64,000 nt of DNA, from contig JAVTLE010000005.1 in the NCBI GenBank assembly GCA_033439295.1, forward strand, positions 663,501 through 727,500, in the 5' to 3' direction. The DNA comes from Deuterostichococcus epilithicus. Taxonomy: Eukaryota; Chlorophyta; Trebouxiophyceae; Prasiolales; Stichococcaceae. Each line of letters begins with the position of its first letter. The first letter of the stretch is position 1. A model generated the notes under the pieces. The model worked only from the letters and a program-made list of their open reading frames with translations. It ran no database searches and was not told where the DNA came from. Shown here piece after piece: positions 11,401-23,573 of the stretch. The translations under genes were made by a program, and so were the position numbers.

Positions 11401-13795
11401 TCGTGGCATTGGCGGACCGCGCGCGGACAAGCTTGGGCGCGCTCATCCAGTACTCGTGCTCCCTGATCAGCAGCTGCGCAACACACCAGGTCTTGAGAGT
11501 CGCTCCTGAGCTGATGTTGAGCGTAGCTGCCAGTGCGCCTGTGTCTTCAGCAGTGTGCGGCACACTGACCGAGGAATGCGGCCTCTCACACACAAACAGT
11601 CCGAGCACGATGTGTTCGATGTAGGTGCCTACACAAGTAGCATGCATGCGAGACGGCAGGAGCCAGACTGAACACTTTCATTGTTCCTCGGTGCACAACT
11701 GCAGGCAACGATCAGCCGAAAGCAGCAGCGAGCATGTTGGGCGGTCACCGGCAGCGCAGTGGTAAGCAGCTGGCGGCTGCGCGTGGCGGCGTACACGATC
11801 TTGACCATGGCCGACATGAGCGGCGGTTGGCTGCGGTTGAGGTAGTAGGTGCGCGCGCCTGTGCACGAGAAGCCAGCCTATCATGGCCCCAATGCGCAGG
11901 GCAGCGAAAGAAAAGAAGACCGGCAAACGATGGTACGCCGGTGTCCCGCAGCTGTGCTAGACGCAACTTTGCTTTGTTATTGCAAAGGGCAGCGCCGCCG
12001 CTCTGTGCGCGCCAATGTTTCACGCCGGCAGCAGCTGCTGCTCACGATTCAGGAGTGTGCAGGTCCGACAGCGGCAGTGCGACTTGCCGTTGGGGATGTG
12101 GCCATAGGTGTCCAGCAGGTTGAGCAGGTTGTAGCACATGTCCTCTGCTGTCGTGTTCATCTTGCTGACCAGCAGCCCTTTCAGGATCCAGTACGAATCC
12201 CTGCCAGTGAGTGCACCGGCGGCTTGTCAGATCGGGTGCGGCCAATCGCCTTTGAAATGAGTGACACAGTGCGCAGCAGCAGAAGGCATGGTGAAAGTCA
12301 AGGGCAAGAAGGGTTTGAAGCTGTACTCACCAGTAGTACAGCTCCCTGCAGCAGCAAGTACTCGTCATCAGAAGACGTGAAAGACAAGCACCATGGGTAT
12401 TGTGAGTGCGGATAGACAAACACTATAGACAAACCCAGTAATGTGGGCAGGTGACAGCACGGTACCAATGCTTTGCTGGCATACACAGCAGCCTGTAACA
12501 GAGAAGGGCAACACTGGCGCAGCGCACCTGAAGCGGGAGCCGGGGATCACCACACCCTCAGGGATCGGCAGCAGGCTGTGCCGCTTGGGTGTCTCAGCCA
12601 CCGATGCATTCTCCTGCGCATTGCGACATGAGCATCTTGATCGGAACACCCTGTCACCTGACAGGTCAGAGTCTCTGGGTCTCTTGTCCACGAATGACAA
12701 TATCACAAGCATGACCTCTGGAGGTAGTGAGATCGAATTCAAGTTCCAAATCTTGAGCAACATGGAGGGGTCGAGAGCGGACCACGCGGTAGAGGTCGTT
12801 CCACAGCGTGTGCACGTCCAGCGCCCACTGCCGGATGCTGGGCTCCTCCACGAGCGGCAGGAAGCCGGCTGGGCTGGGCTTGAAGTCCGCCGCTGTTGCC
12901 GCCGTCAGCTCGCTGGTGGACAGACCGTCATCCCGTCAGTGATAGCACGTGGGCGAGCACGTGTCAGTGCTCGATCGATTGGAGCTTGTTGAGCAGGAGA
13001 CGCAAGTAATTTTGTCTCAGGGCAACACCACCTGCCAGGTGGGCCGAAGTTGTCTTGCAAGAATCCGAGCAGCGTGGAATTGCGGTATGGGGTGGGGCCC
13101 TGGTCGCGCTGCGGCAGCGCCTCAAACGCCGATGTGGCCGTCGCCGGCGAGACCGTCAGCGGCTTGTCGCTGAGTGAAACAATGCGAGACGTCAGAGTTG
13201 TCCGACTGGCATGTCAGAATGCACCGGTCACATGCATAAGGTGCTGCTGCGATGTGCGCTGCGGCTGATCCACCTTATCGCTATCAGCCTTCCGGCCAAC
13301 AAGGTGCATCCATGCTGCAAGAAGTCGATGGCGTGCCTCAAGCACCAAGGCTGACAGACCTGGCGCAGGCAGATCTCGATATGATCTGCCGCCAGCTGTC
13401 CCATCAGCAAGTTCACTGGCCGTCACATGGTTGTGTGAGCTTGTCTGAAGATGACGCAGGGCAAACGTCAGAGGGAAGACTCACACGAAGTGTTTGCTGT
13501 CTGCGAAGAAGTGGTTGGACTGCACTGCCTCGAGAATCGGACCCATGCTCCAGAGGTTCAATCCCTGCAGCTGCATGGTCGGTGGCCCGGACGGAGGCGG
13601 CGCGCTGCGCCAAAAACCAGCGATAACCATCTAAAAGTTTGACACGAAACCATGCTTGCTTCACATGGACATTAGATGCTATACGCTCGCATGCATGCGT
13701 GAAGGACATCACCGAAATGTCAAAACTTACCGTGCTGCTGACATTCCCGGCAGCGTGATCAGCAGCAGAGCTGTAATGTACAATGTGAATTCCAT
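8500..13795 (-). CDS. TRE1: trehalase, GH37, with signal peptide
   Basis: Hydrolyses trehalose to two glucoses outside the cell or in the secretory/vacuolar system. Sixteen exons in reading order: 13731-13795, 13485-13604, 13032-13169, 12786-12912, 12528-12613, 12331-12345, 12088-12200, 11749-11858, 11334-11473, 10923-11070, 10421-10580, 10061-10161, 9580-9763, 9103-9201, 8856-8900, 8500-8639; 596 aa, normal for GH37. A hydrophobic N-terminus (YITALLLITLPGMSA) is followed by signature 1, PGSRFRELYYWDSYW, assembled from three exons including a 15-nt micro-exon. Also seen: GHIPNGARTYYLNRSQPP, LPRPESYNEDV, ESGWDYSSRWF (known catalytic Asp), IVPADLNAYLY, signature 2 QQWDAPNAWPPLQ, MVEKYDA (known catalytic Glu), and GGGGEYSVQSGFGWTNG. 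The intron after exon 7 begins GCAAGT. Nothing is missing from the active site. Confidence 0.96.
10813..10859. repeat. 17-bp direct repeat, two copies
   Basis: An identical 17-mer at 10813-10829 and 10843-10859 lies in the trehalase intron between exons 10 and 11. It is short and of no assigned function. Confidence 0.8.
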
Positions 13796-14450
13796 GATGG
13801 ACTCGCAGTGCGGTTGTGAGTGTGTGCCACCGTGAAGTCTCTCGCTCTTCGAGGGAATTCATCATGAGTCATTGAGATCGCCGTCAGCAGATCTTCGGAA
13901 AGTGGTAGGAAGCTGCAATCTACTGCTGCATTGTTGCGCAAACTAGCTGGCAAACGGACGTGTCTGTGTATGCGACACCGAGAAGAGGTTGTAAGATGCG
14001 GGGCGCTGGGTTCACGAGGGAACGTTCTGAAGCAGAAGCTGGGGGGAAATAAATGCTGAACTCAGACCCGCCCTGTGCCGCCTGCTGCTGTGTGCTGTCC
14101 GCTTGCAAGGTTGCTGCTCGACGTCCAAAGCAAGCAAGCAAAGCGTTTCGCCCATTGCGCACCATTGCGTTTGTACACCTTGAATATCCTCCTCGACGCT
14201 TCGCCGAAACAGTCCGATTGGTGGGTGATCTAACAGACTAAACGCTGTGGTTGAACGCCAGTGTGAGCAAGGCAATCCTGAAGTGTCTCAAGAGGCACGT
14301 CCTGAATAAGACTTGAAAGATTCAAGACATGCATCAGCCCAGCAGGGCACAGCAGGGACTCCCCGGGAATCAAGGTTAATCCACCTGTCGGAGCAGCAGG
14401 CAGCAAGTGTGCGCTGCCTGCTCCAAGGGGCTCGTCTCAAGCCTGCAAAG
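13796..14450. promoter_or_regulatory. divergent intergenic region, trehalase / RNase M5
   Basis: About 655 bp between two outward-facing starts, so both promoters and 5' leaders must lie here. I recognise no TATA box or operator. The RNase M5 frame is open back to 14313, but only from a TTG; the first ATG is at 14451. A further 5' exon for that gene could hide here. Confidence 0.5.
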
Positions 14451-16440
14451 ATGATAGGGAATCTCGAGACTGGGAGACCGCACCCATCATGCAATCGGAT
14501 GCCAGGGGGAGCACTGCCGGGCGGTGGACACCCAGGCCGTGCATGTGGCAGCGCACCGGTACCGGCACAGCGCGGCGATCGGCAGCAGGTCCTCAGAGCC
14601 TGGGCAGCCTCCCAGCGTCAGCAGCGCAACACAGCGCATAACGAAGCATGGGCAGCTGCCAAGTCGCGGCAGAGTCCTCAGGGTGGGTGGCAACCGCCAG
14701 CGCCCCGCCGGCAGGGTGCGGCGTCTGAGCCGTGGCGGCCGCAGCCGCATCCGCCGTCGCAGCAGCAACGGCAGCAGGGCCAGCAGGAGCAGCACCAACA
14801 GCCGCGACCGCAGCCGCCGCCTGCACAGCCGTTGCCACAGCGACGCCGGCCGCCGCTGCAGCGGCTGGCGCGGGCGCAGCCGGCGCCGCCGCCGNCACAG
14901 CACAGCAAGGCGCCACTGCAGCATCGGCAGACGTTGCAGCCGCTGCCGCGGTCGCCGGACGTGCGGCCGCCGCCGCCGCCCGGGCTGCCGCGGCTGCAGC
15001 CGCCGGGGCGCGACGGCAGGCAGCCGCGCTGGCCCCGCCTCGAGTACCTCATAGTCGTGGAGGGTGCCAACGACAGACGTGCGGTACTGGCTGCCACATC
15101 CTCAGAGGTGCACCCATAGCTGGCCTCCGAGGTCTTTCTCCTGGACGGCCCACCCTGCCAGACTCTTGCATCACCCTGCATGGCTGGCGGGGGCTGCATC
15201 CATAGTGCACGGCGCCTCCAATGTGTGGAAGTCTTGTTCAGAAGCCTTGTGCTTGCAGCGCAGGTCTTCGCCCTGAAGGGCGCGCTGCACGCGGTGGACG
15301 CGGCCACCATTGATGCGCTCGAGGCCACCCTGGAACGGGCCGGCTGCCGCGGCATCATCGCGCTCATGGACCCCGACGTCGCCGGCCGCCAGGGTGCGAG
15401 CCCAGCCGCCAATTTGGGAGCTCAATGTATCCACAGGATTAACTGAATGGCTTTCGGCTTTCGGCCTGATGCGCCATCACATGCGTGGTGAAGGCGCCAA
15501 ACTTTTGTAACACATTACTGATCCGCAGGATGCCCTGCGCCTGCAGGCCGCATGGCGCTTCAGGCAGCCTTTGGGGACCGCTGCTGGCACGCCTTCCTGC
15601 CGGCGGCCGACGCCACGGCGCAGCTGCGCACAAAGTGAGCGGGCCACCCGCAGTATCCCAGGTCGCACTGCGATCACGCCGTCGTTGTTGCCGTCCCAGC
15701 AGCCGTCGCTGTCTGGTCATCGTACACTTCTGCGCTGTGCCGCGGGCGCCACACTGAGAGGCACCGGCCTGCACTGAGCTTCATCCGCAAGACCCAAGGC
15801 CCTGCCGCTGCAAACCCTCGCCCAAACCCCGATGTGCGTCGCCTGTGAACATCGCAGGTGGCACGATGCGGGCGATGTGGGCGTGGAGCACGCGGCGCCG
15901 GGCTCGATACAGCGCGCACTCGCAGCGGCGCGGCGGGCACAGCCGGGGCGGTCGCACTTCATGCGCGACGACCTCGCCGGGCTGCAGCTCATTGCGGAGA
16001 TGGGCAAATCCGCCTCGAAGGCGGGCACAAAGTTTCACGCTGTTCAGCAAAAATGCAGGGTTGTACGGCATTGAGCAACACCTGGGCATGCAGCGAGTCG
16101 GGTGCTGGGTTCTCAACGACTCAAAGCAGTCTGGCGACTGGTGCATGACATCCTCGGCCCCAGGTCAAGCTCATGTGCCAGTGTGTATTTACCTGTTCTG
16201 CAGGACGGGCGCAGCGCCCCAGTGCTGCGGGAGATTGTCGGGCAGCTGCTGGGCGTCGGCATGTGCGACGGCCGGCAGCTCATGAGGCAGCTTAACACCT
16301 TCGGCTTCACCCGGGCCGAGCTGGCGGCGGCGGCGGTGCTGGCGAAGCAGGTACTCGATGCACGTACAGTGGTGGCCAGCCGGCCCGTGTCCTCACCGGA
16401 TGCCGCGCCCGACGCGGCCCCGGGAGGCTTTGTGGAGTAG
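14451..16440 (+). CDS. TOPRIM RNase M5-like 5S rRNA maturase
   Basis: Bacterial RNase M5 trims 5S rRNA precursors; a nuclear algal copy would most simply act in the plastid. Exons: 14451-15107, 15264-15393, 15547-15634, 15858-16020, 16204-16440 (TAG); about 424 aa. The TOPRIM core shows the catalytic Glu (LIVVEGANDRRAV) and the metal-binding DPD (ALMDPDVAGRQG). M5-specific blocks follow: RCWHAFLPAADA, AGDVGVEHAAPGSI, RDDLAGLQLI, and a C-terminal GVGMCDGRQLMRQLNTFG. About 195 residues of Gln/Pro/Ala/Arg-rich sequence precede the TOPRIM domain and may include a transit peptide, but no clean one is visible and the true start is uncertain. Base 14895 is an N, so one residue is unknown. The last intron begins GC. 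Confidence 0.86.
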
Positions 16441-17346
16441 GCTGCAGCCGGCTGTAGTTGGCCCCTGCAGTACTTGATAGTCCTGGGGCGGCACAGCTTT
16501 GGCGTTGCCGCCTTCGGTTGTGGGATCGACGCCAGTGCGCTCGTCTTTGCGTCAGTGCCGAGATGGGTCTTGTGATGGTTGCCTCACTGCAACCAAAACT
16601 GCATCGCCCTCCATGTATGTCATTCTTGCATGTCAGTGGGCTGATGTCAGTTACGAAATGGGCTGCATTGAGGGCATTGGGGAGACGCAAGGGAACGCTT
16701 GCGTTCTAGATATTCAGAGGGAGGCGGAGGGATTTCAGGGCCATCCATATTTGGGATCAGCATTCTTGCAGTTTCAGCGACGGTGTTTCTGCATCTGTAT
16801 CTGTTTGTGGCCGCGTCAAACATCAAGGAGGCAAGAACCAACGATCGACCACGAATATACCTTGTTCAACATGATGCAACAGCAGCCGCGTCTGGTCAAG
16901 CAGCTCGAGAGGATTCGAGATGTTGTTCACCTTCTGGAAAGTATATTAGGGTTCGGTAACAAACCAGTTGCACACTCCAAAATTGTGTAAACACCAGTGC
17001 CCAACCAACCGTCCGCCTACCTGGCTAGCGGAAGGGTCCAGCAAAAGCTACACCTGTTCTGTACTTGTTTAGTAAGAGTTGGGCCCGGGTCCAACCCTCC
17101 GCATCCAACTGGCGATACAATGACATCGCTGAACCACGCCACCATCGCCTTCAATGACGGCGCTCCGGCTGCCATCTTGGCACGACTGGCAGGGCGCTCA
17201 GTTGCCATTGTCGTTGTCGCCGCCGCCGGTCAGCTTTGTGACGCCTGCATCACAGCAAGCTCGGTCATGTGCCAAAACGCAAGTGAAGATGGGAAGAAAC
17301 CGAAAGGGATTGAACACCCGTCAGAAGCTATCTGTCAAACGTCCGG
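16441..17346. other. convergent intergenic region with an uncertain small ORF
   Basis: Lies between the ends of RNase M5 (+) and the GT2 gene (-). Overlapping plus-strand open frames run through 16499-16990. One of them (16699-16959, opening with TTG) encodes a membrane-like stretch, GISILAVSATVFLHLYLFVA. No family was recognised and no splice pattern or ATG settles the frame, so I do not call a gene. Confidence 0.35.
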
Positions 17347-20300
17347 TCACATGCATTCGCACTCTGCAAGACACCAGCAAACAGCATGCGGCGCACCATT
17401 GACGCCGTCTCGAATCCATCGCTTCACAGTTTGAATGAAGCCGATGTACGTTGGATTCTGTGCGGCACCGCCTGTGAACTGCTGCGGGTTGTACCCGGAC
17501 TGGCCCTGCAGGCAGGTGAGTCTGGCAGAACATAAGCTTTTACGAATTGCCTGCTGTGCAACTTTCCAACGCTGCAGTGGACCTTCGGACTGAGTGGCAC
17601 AGAAGCAAGTGCGATTGGTGGGCAGGGCACCACCAGGCACATTGGCAGGGGATTGAAAATTGCGGCAGGCCCGCCGCAAGAGGCTTGGCACCATGCAGGA
17701 TTAGTCAGCATGCCAAGAAGGGGAAGCAGCCACTTGCCTGGATCCACCAGACGAACCCTAACGATGCGATGACTGCCGCGGTCGAGACGATCATGGCGAG
17801 GAAGCACATGAAGGAAAGGATGTACTTCCGTCCGGCGATTGCATAGGTGAACAGCAGGATCGGCGGGATGGAGTTGTAGAGGCACCAGATGATGGAGATG
17901 AGCAGCGGGCTCACAATCACGGCGCCAGTGAAGACCTGCATCCGAGACCAATGTTGGTTTGGTTAGCACGGTGAGGTCAAAGCTGCAAGGCTGGAGTTGA
18001 AACAATATCGCGCACATCAACTACTGCGCTGCAGCATCATGCAAGTGGGCAGGGCAAGCCAGGTCAAACAAACGGCCCGTCTTCTCGTGCGCATGACACC
18101 CAGAAGCTCGAGGACAGGTCAGAGGCGGCACCTGGATGAGCGGTCAGGCCAAACCAGGTCAAACGCGCGGATCGTGTTCGTGTGAGCATAACACCTAGAA
18201 GCATGAGGACAGGTCAGAGGCGGCACCTGGATGAGCCCCACGGCGATGGTGATCATGTTGATGGTGAGCGTCAGGCCATGGATCCACATGTCCCGGAAAC
18301 CACTGTTTCCCACCTTGCTCCCACCCTGCAGCACAGAATTCTCCGGCTCGCTATGCAGTCCTGTTGATCCGGTGTGCAGCACAGCAGATGGCGGCTCGAG
18401 GCTGGCTGTGACATCCTGTGCCTCCGCCCCGCCGGGGCCGGGGTACGGCTGGGTGAAGCGATGGGCATTGTTTTGAAGCAGTGACCCCCCTGGCCTGTGT
18501 GGACACGCCTCTGGCGAACGCACGAGTACGGACAGCTGCGGGGGGAGACCCCCCTGAAGGTGTCGAGGTCCTCGCGACCCTGGTGAAATAACGGAATCAG
18601 AACTGGGATGAGGGTGACGCACGCAAAAACACGCAAAAAGACGAGGCGGAGGCGCACCTTGGCAGTGGCCTTGAAACTGATGCTGCCGCAGCAGCATGCT
18701 GCTGTGAAGGACCGCCACATGGCCTTCGCATACGTCCACCAGAACAGCTGGTTGGCCAGGCCCGCAAACCACAGCGCCGGCAGGTGCCTGCACACGGGAT
18801 TGGAGATGCGCATCAGAGCACTGTGCCACAGATGTCTGAGCTGGTAGTGCATACGCATCACACTGTAGGCGCACTGCGAAATTTCTTCCCCCCAGTGCCC
18901 AGCAGGGCACGCCTCTCATCCTTGCAGCCCTGTCAGCTTGGACACGTCCGCCTTGCGCACGGCTCCCCGGGCGTCAGGCTCCTAAAATTCTCCATTTCGA
19001 AACAAGGAGCTGTGTGGGTCTTGCTGCAGGTGCACAGGGTTGCGCGAGACCATTGTGCAGACAGTGTCTCACATGGGGTTTCTGAAGTAGTAGAGCACGC
19101 AGCAGTTGGCAACGATGTAGATGGTGGAGCCCAACGCCATCCAGAAGTTGACGATCATTGGGAAGACGCCCACCCAGATGGTGATGATGGGCACCTGCGC
19201 ATGAGGACAGTGCAGTTTCGCATGAGAGAGAAATGCCAACACTGCGAGTGAACTGGGCTGGAATGCCTCCAGCATCGCATATACGCAGATTCGCAGTCGA
19301 CAGGGGGCATCCAGACCCAAGCCATAGTTGAAAGGCTGCTGATGTCCACGAATGGCAGCAATCGTCATGCTTTTGACCGCAAGCATTTGTGTTCTCCCGG
19401 TGTTCACAAGTGTCAGTTCTAGGACGTCAAGCGCACCGCCATGAAGATGGGCGTGGTGACGGCATTGATGACATAGGACCAGACGCCCGAGACGTACAGC
19501 ATGCGCGACAGCCAGTCCAGCTTGGCACGGAACAGCGGGCAGTACTTGCGGTTCATGATGATCTGGAAGTGGCCCTGCAGCGATGCAGTCAAGCGACGTG
19601 TGAGTACACCAGCTCGGAGGGATGTCTTGGCCAGCGGACGTCAGTGGGAGCCATGGCAGCCGCGCCGAGGCTGTCTCCAGGCAAAAACTCCTCATGTCGG
19701 GCGACTAAATGCTGTGTGGACTGGCTGCGAGCTCGGCATCGCATCGCATATTCAGACGGTTCAGGACGACTGACACACCTTGGTCCAGCGGGAGCGCTGC
19801 TGGAAGCAGTTACGCACGCCGTCCGGCGCCTGCGGCGGAGTGAATGTTTTTCAGCACGTGAGTTCCAGCACAAACTCACAGCACAGTAATGCCACATACA
19901 AGACCGGCACAGCACGTTCCCCGAGCAGGCAGGCTGGGAGGCTGGCGGCAGCTCAGCGAGTCAGCGGCCGCGCCCGTTGCGCATCTGCCGGCAGGGTCGG
20001 CTGTTTCACTTCCGCCCACCTCGCCGACGGCGAGATACTGGTTGAGGTAGCGGCAGTGCCATCCGTTGCGCTTCATCTCCATGCCCAGCGCAAAGTCTTC
20101 CGTCAGTGTCCAGGTGGGCGTCCAGCCCGCCTCCTGGTACGCATTGGCGCGCACCATGAAGTTGGTGCCAGTGCAGGAGATGAAGTCCAGCGCGTCATAG
20201 CCTGCAGGAGGCAGAGGCAGGGTCTGAACGCTGAATGTGGGTTGAGTGGGTTGGGCGTTTTCCGCTCGAGGCCCGGTGAACATGTGGGTGGGAAGGGTCA

Positions 20301-23300
20301 CAGCCACGCGAGCCACAGCGGGGCGGGGCAAGCTCCAGCGGCTCTGTGTGGCGGCCTGGTCCAGGAGCCTGGTGTGCGTGAGTAGGGCGTTCGTCGGGCT
20401 TATGCAGGGTTGCAGCGATCAGACGACGCTACGACGATGGAGCTGCTGAGAGGGCGGCATGTCCGCAGAGAAGAGTCGTACCGGTCTGCATGTACTGCCA
20501 GAAGTGCAGGTTGGAGTGGTTGAAGATATCGTTGGTGGCGGAGAGGTTGCTGTTGTACTGTGGCGAAAGCACCTGAAACAAGCAAACGGGTTGTGGGGTC
20601 AGCAGGCCTTGCTTGGCATGACGCTGCGGGAAATGCCCGGGGATCTAGGGTTGAAAGGTTCAGCATTGGGGCTGGCCTGAACACCTCACAATCTGACTCG
20701 AAACCGGCCAGACGCAGTGGATGGCAGCCTCCCCGCTGCAGAGCGTGACCGAACAAGAACGTTCACAGAAACTATGTTGTGAGGTGTTGGCGCACCATGC
20801 CGACATTGTCGCCGGCGTCAAACATCGGCGTCATCTTCAGAAAGAAGTCTGGCTTGGCGACCTGCGACATCGTGAGCAGATACATGATGTCAGCAAGCTT
20901 GTAAGCCCGAGATGGTCGTGTCCCCTGCTGTAGGAGGGCAACTTTACTTCAGTAGACTCGAGTTTGATGGGCAGGCGGCAATTGAGACCGTCAAAGCAAG
21001 ATGATCAGGTTAGACGATGAATGTCAAATCACTGCTTGGAGTTTGGCCCCACCTGGTCAGCATCAAACACGGCAATGAGCTCATCCGGAGGAATGAAGCA
21101 GCCGGTGGGGTAGATCTGCTGCAGCACGTTGTTCATGTTGCCGCTCTTACCGTTCATCTCGCCCTTTTTCCTTGTGCGGCCTGCGGGCGCATAAGTTGAC
21201 CATTGAGCGGGTGCGTGCCACAGGCATGCTGTAAGCCGAGCTAGCTTAAGCCGATGGAGGCTGTGGATGCGACCTGCCGATGACTATAATGGCACAGCAC
21301 CGACAGCAGAGCTTGAGCTGCTGCAGGGCAGCAAGTACCGGCACAGGGCCATGGCAGGCAGCAGCTTGCAGCATATTGGCGGCGAGCTTGCAAACGTCAG
21401 CCTGCCAGCAACGACAGCCGCAGCAGAGGCCCACAGCGGCGCGCACCAGAGACGTAGATGACGTCGGGGCCCAGGGAGTCGACCCAGTCCCGCTTGAGCG
21501 GGTCCTTGCCATCGTCGCACATGTAGATGGTGCGGGTGCAGCCCTCCGGTAGCTCCGACTCCCGCAGCGCCATGATTGTCAGCTGCAGGAGTCGATCGTA
21601 CTATGCTCTGAGGAGTCTCGCAACTCGCAATGGCATGACTGCAGGCACATCTCAGTCTTTGGTTCGCACGCAAGCACCTGGCAACACTGCCACCCATCAC
21701 CGGAGGCTCTCAGAGCCGCGGTCACAGGCGGCGCGGCAGCAGTTCAACCACAGCAATCGCCACTCTCACCTGCAGGATCTGGAGGCTCTCCTTGTAGCAG
21801 GGCACCAGGCAGCGGATGTGGTACTGTGTGGCTGTTTTGAGGGGCCCAATCAGCGGCTTCTTGCCGGGAATGTCCTTGTCCACCGTGTAGAACAGGTGGT
21901 TCAGCCCATACACGATGGTGGTCGTGCTGCCGATGATCTCGATCACCAGGATGACGATGCCGTACCTGTGATGCAGCAACACTCACTCTTCGAGGGACTG
22001 AGTCCGTCGTGCATGGTCATGAAGAACTGACTGCTGCCATATTGCAGTACGACGTCCTGTCGCGAAGAGGTGACTTGCCCGTATTGTGCCACAGACGACA
22101 GCGATGCCATGCTGAGCATAGGACAACACAGCCGCCAGCCATCAGACGAGGCTGCAACAAAGCGGCGCGCACTACAACTCACCACTGGTACTTGGCGCCC
22201 AGGTTGAGGGTTTTGGCGGCACGTACGTAGATGTAGAAGATGAGCGCGCACAGGTAGAAGATCATGAGCAGCCAGCCCAGGATGTTGGGCCGCGTCTGCC
22301 GGTGGAAGGGCCGTTCGAACACGAAGCGCTGCTTGTGGCCGGTCAACGCCGGCGCCGGCTGCGGTGAAGCGGGCTGAAGGTAAGGCTGCCAGCAGACTAG
22401 AGCAGAGCAAAAAAAAGGGCTCCTGTTCTCATGCACATGAAGGTCGGCAGCAACCTTCTCACACCCACGGCAACAATGCCGCCCTGTGATTGACCCTGTC
22501 TCACTACCGCTCTTGGCTTGCAAGTGCAAGACTCCGTGTGGAGGCACAGGACTGTGACACGGCCCAGCCACTGCTGCCAAATGCGGCCCCACCTTGGCCT
22601 CGATGTCATAGGTCTTGGTGAACGCGGGCGCTGAGAAGTTCTTGCCATCCGCCGGCGGAACTGCGGAGCCCCCTGCCGCGCCCAGCTGCTCGCGGGCGTT
22701 GCTGGAATAGTACTTCCCGCCGCCGGATGAAGGGGGCGCATAGGAGGACTGCAGGTTGGCGGCGGCGTACTCGTAGGCGGGCAGGTGCGCGGGCGGCGGC
22801 TCCTGCCCCGGCTGCACCGGCGGCAGCTCGCGCCCATCAGGGCCTACCGGCAGCGGCCGCACCAGGTCCGTGTCCTGCAGTGGGAAGTCGGGATGTCAAG
22901 AGGGCGAGCTCAAGGGGAGGCTGGAGGACATATTAGGACACCACCAGACATGAGGATGACCCCGCGGCGCGTCCGGCGCATGACGGCTGCACCTGCGATG
23001 TTGCAGGATTGTGATTTGGGGACTGCCTGGTCGTGGCCCGACTTGGAAAGTGCGTCAGCAGCCCTGATCCGGGCCATAGTTCACCTGGTAGATGGGAGGA
23101 TACATGGTTGGGTATCCGCCCTCAGTGCTGCTGGTGCGGCGGTGCGTGTGGCCTGCCCCGGCGGCCGGCGCATAGGGGTCAAAGTACTCGTCCTCTGTGA
23201 GCCGCTGCACATCCTGCTCCGGCGGCGCCTGCTGATACGGCGCCTCGTGCGGGTATGACGCATATGGGTCCTGCTGGTAGGGTGCCGGCTCGGGGTAGGC

Positions 23301-23573
23301 GCCCTGCCCGGCGTAGGGCCCTTGTGCAGCATAGGGGTCTTGCCCGCCGCGGCTGCCGCCGCGGCTGCGCCGAGGCTGCCGGCCGTACTGGGCCGCCTCC
23401 TCGTCCCGCTGCTGCTGCTCCAGCCAAGCGGCCTCCTGCTGCCCCGCGCCGCTCAGGCGCTGTCGCTCCTGCGGCGCCGGTGCCGGCGGCTGAGGCTCGC
23501 CCTGGAAGCCGTACGGGCTCTGCTGCGGCTGGTCGTCAACGCCGCTGTAGCGTGGGCCGTAGGGGCCCGCCAT
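17347..23573 (-). CDS. cellulose-synthase-like GT2 glycosyltransferase, membrane
   Basis: Processive GT2 enzyme expected to polymerise and export a beta-glucan. Exons in order: 23085-23573, 22593-22874, 22183-22373, 21770-21968, 21447-21582, 21053-21180, 20796-20861, 20482-20572, 20020-20201, 19779-19829, 19437-19574, 19073-19194, 18658-18787, 18227-18553, 17738-17935, 17347-17505; 962 aa. The first ~260 residues are disordered and Tyr/Pro/Gln rich. Two membrane helices (~288-345) precede the catalytic domain. It has all four motifs: DDGKDP (~410), DAD (~473), TED (~563) and QQRSRW (~599). At least five further hydrophobic segments follow, split by a ~100-residue Pro/Gly-rich loop. QxxRW in the form QQRSRW looks more bacterial or CSL-like than land-plant CESA. 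The last intron starts GCAAGT. The exact polymer is not readable from sequence. Confidence 0.92.
18047..18236. repeat. 95-bp tandem duplication overlapping a splice donor
   Basis: Units 18047-18141 and 18142-18236 match. Across their best-conserved 51 nt (18091-18141 and 18186-18236) I count four mismatches. On the minus strand the second unit contains the end of GT2 exon 14 and its GT donor at 18226. The first unit carries a copy of that exon end and donor (GT at 18131-18130) inside the intron. Confidence 0.85.

Noticed and set aside
14313-14450. Upstream extension of the RNase M5 frame
   Set aside because: Open only from a TTG codon; no ATG before 14451, so not used as the start.
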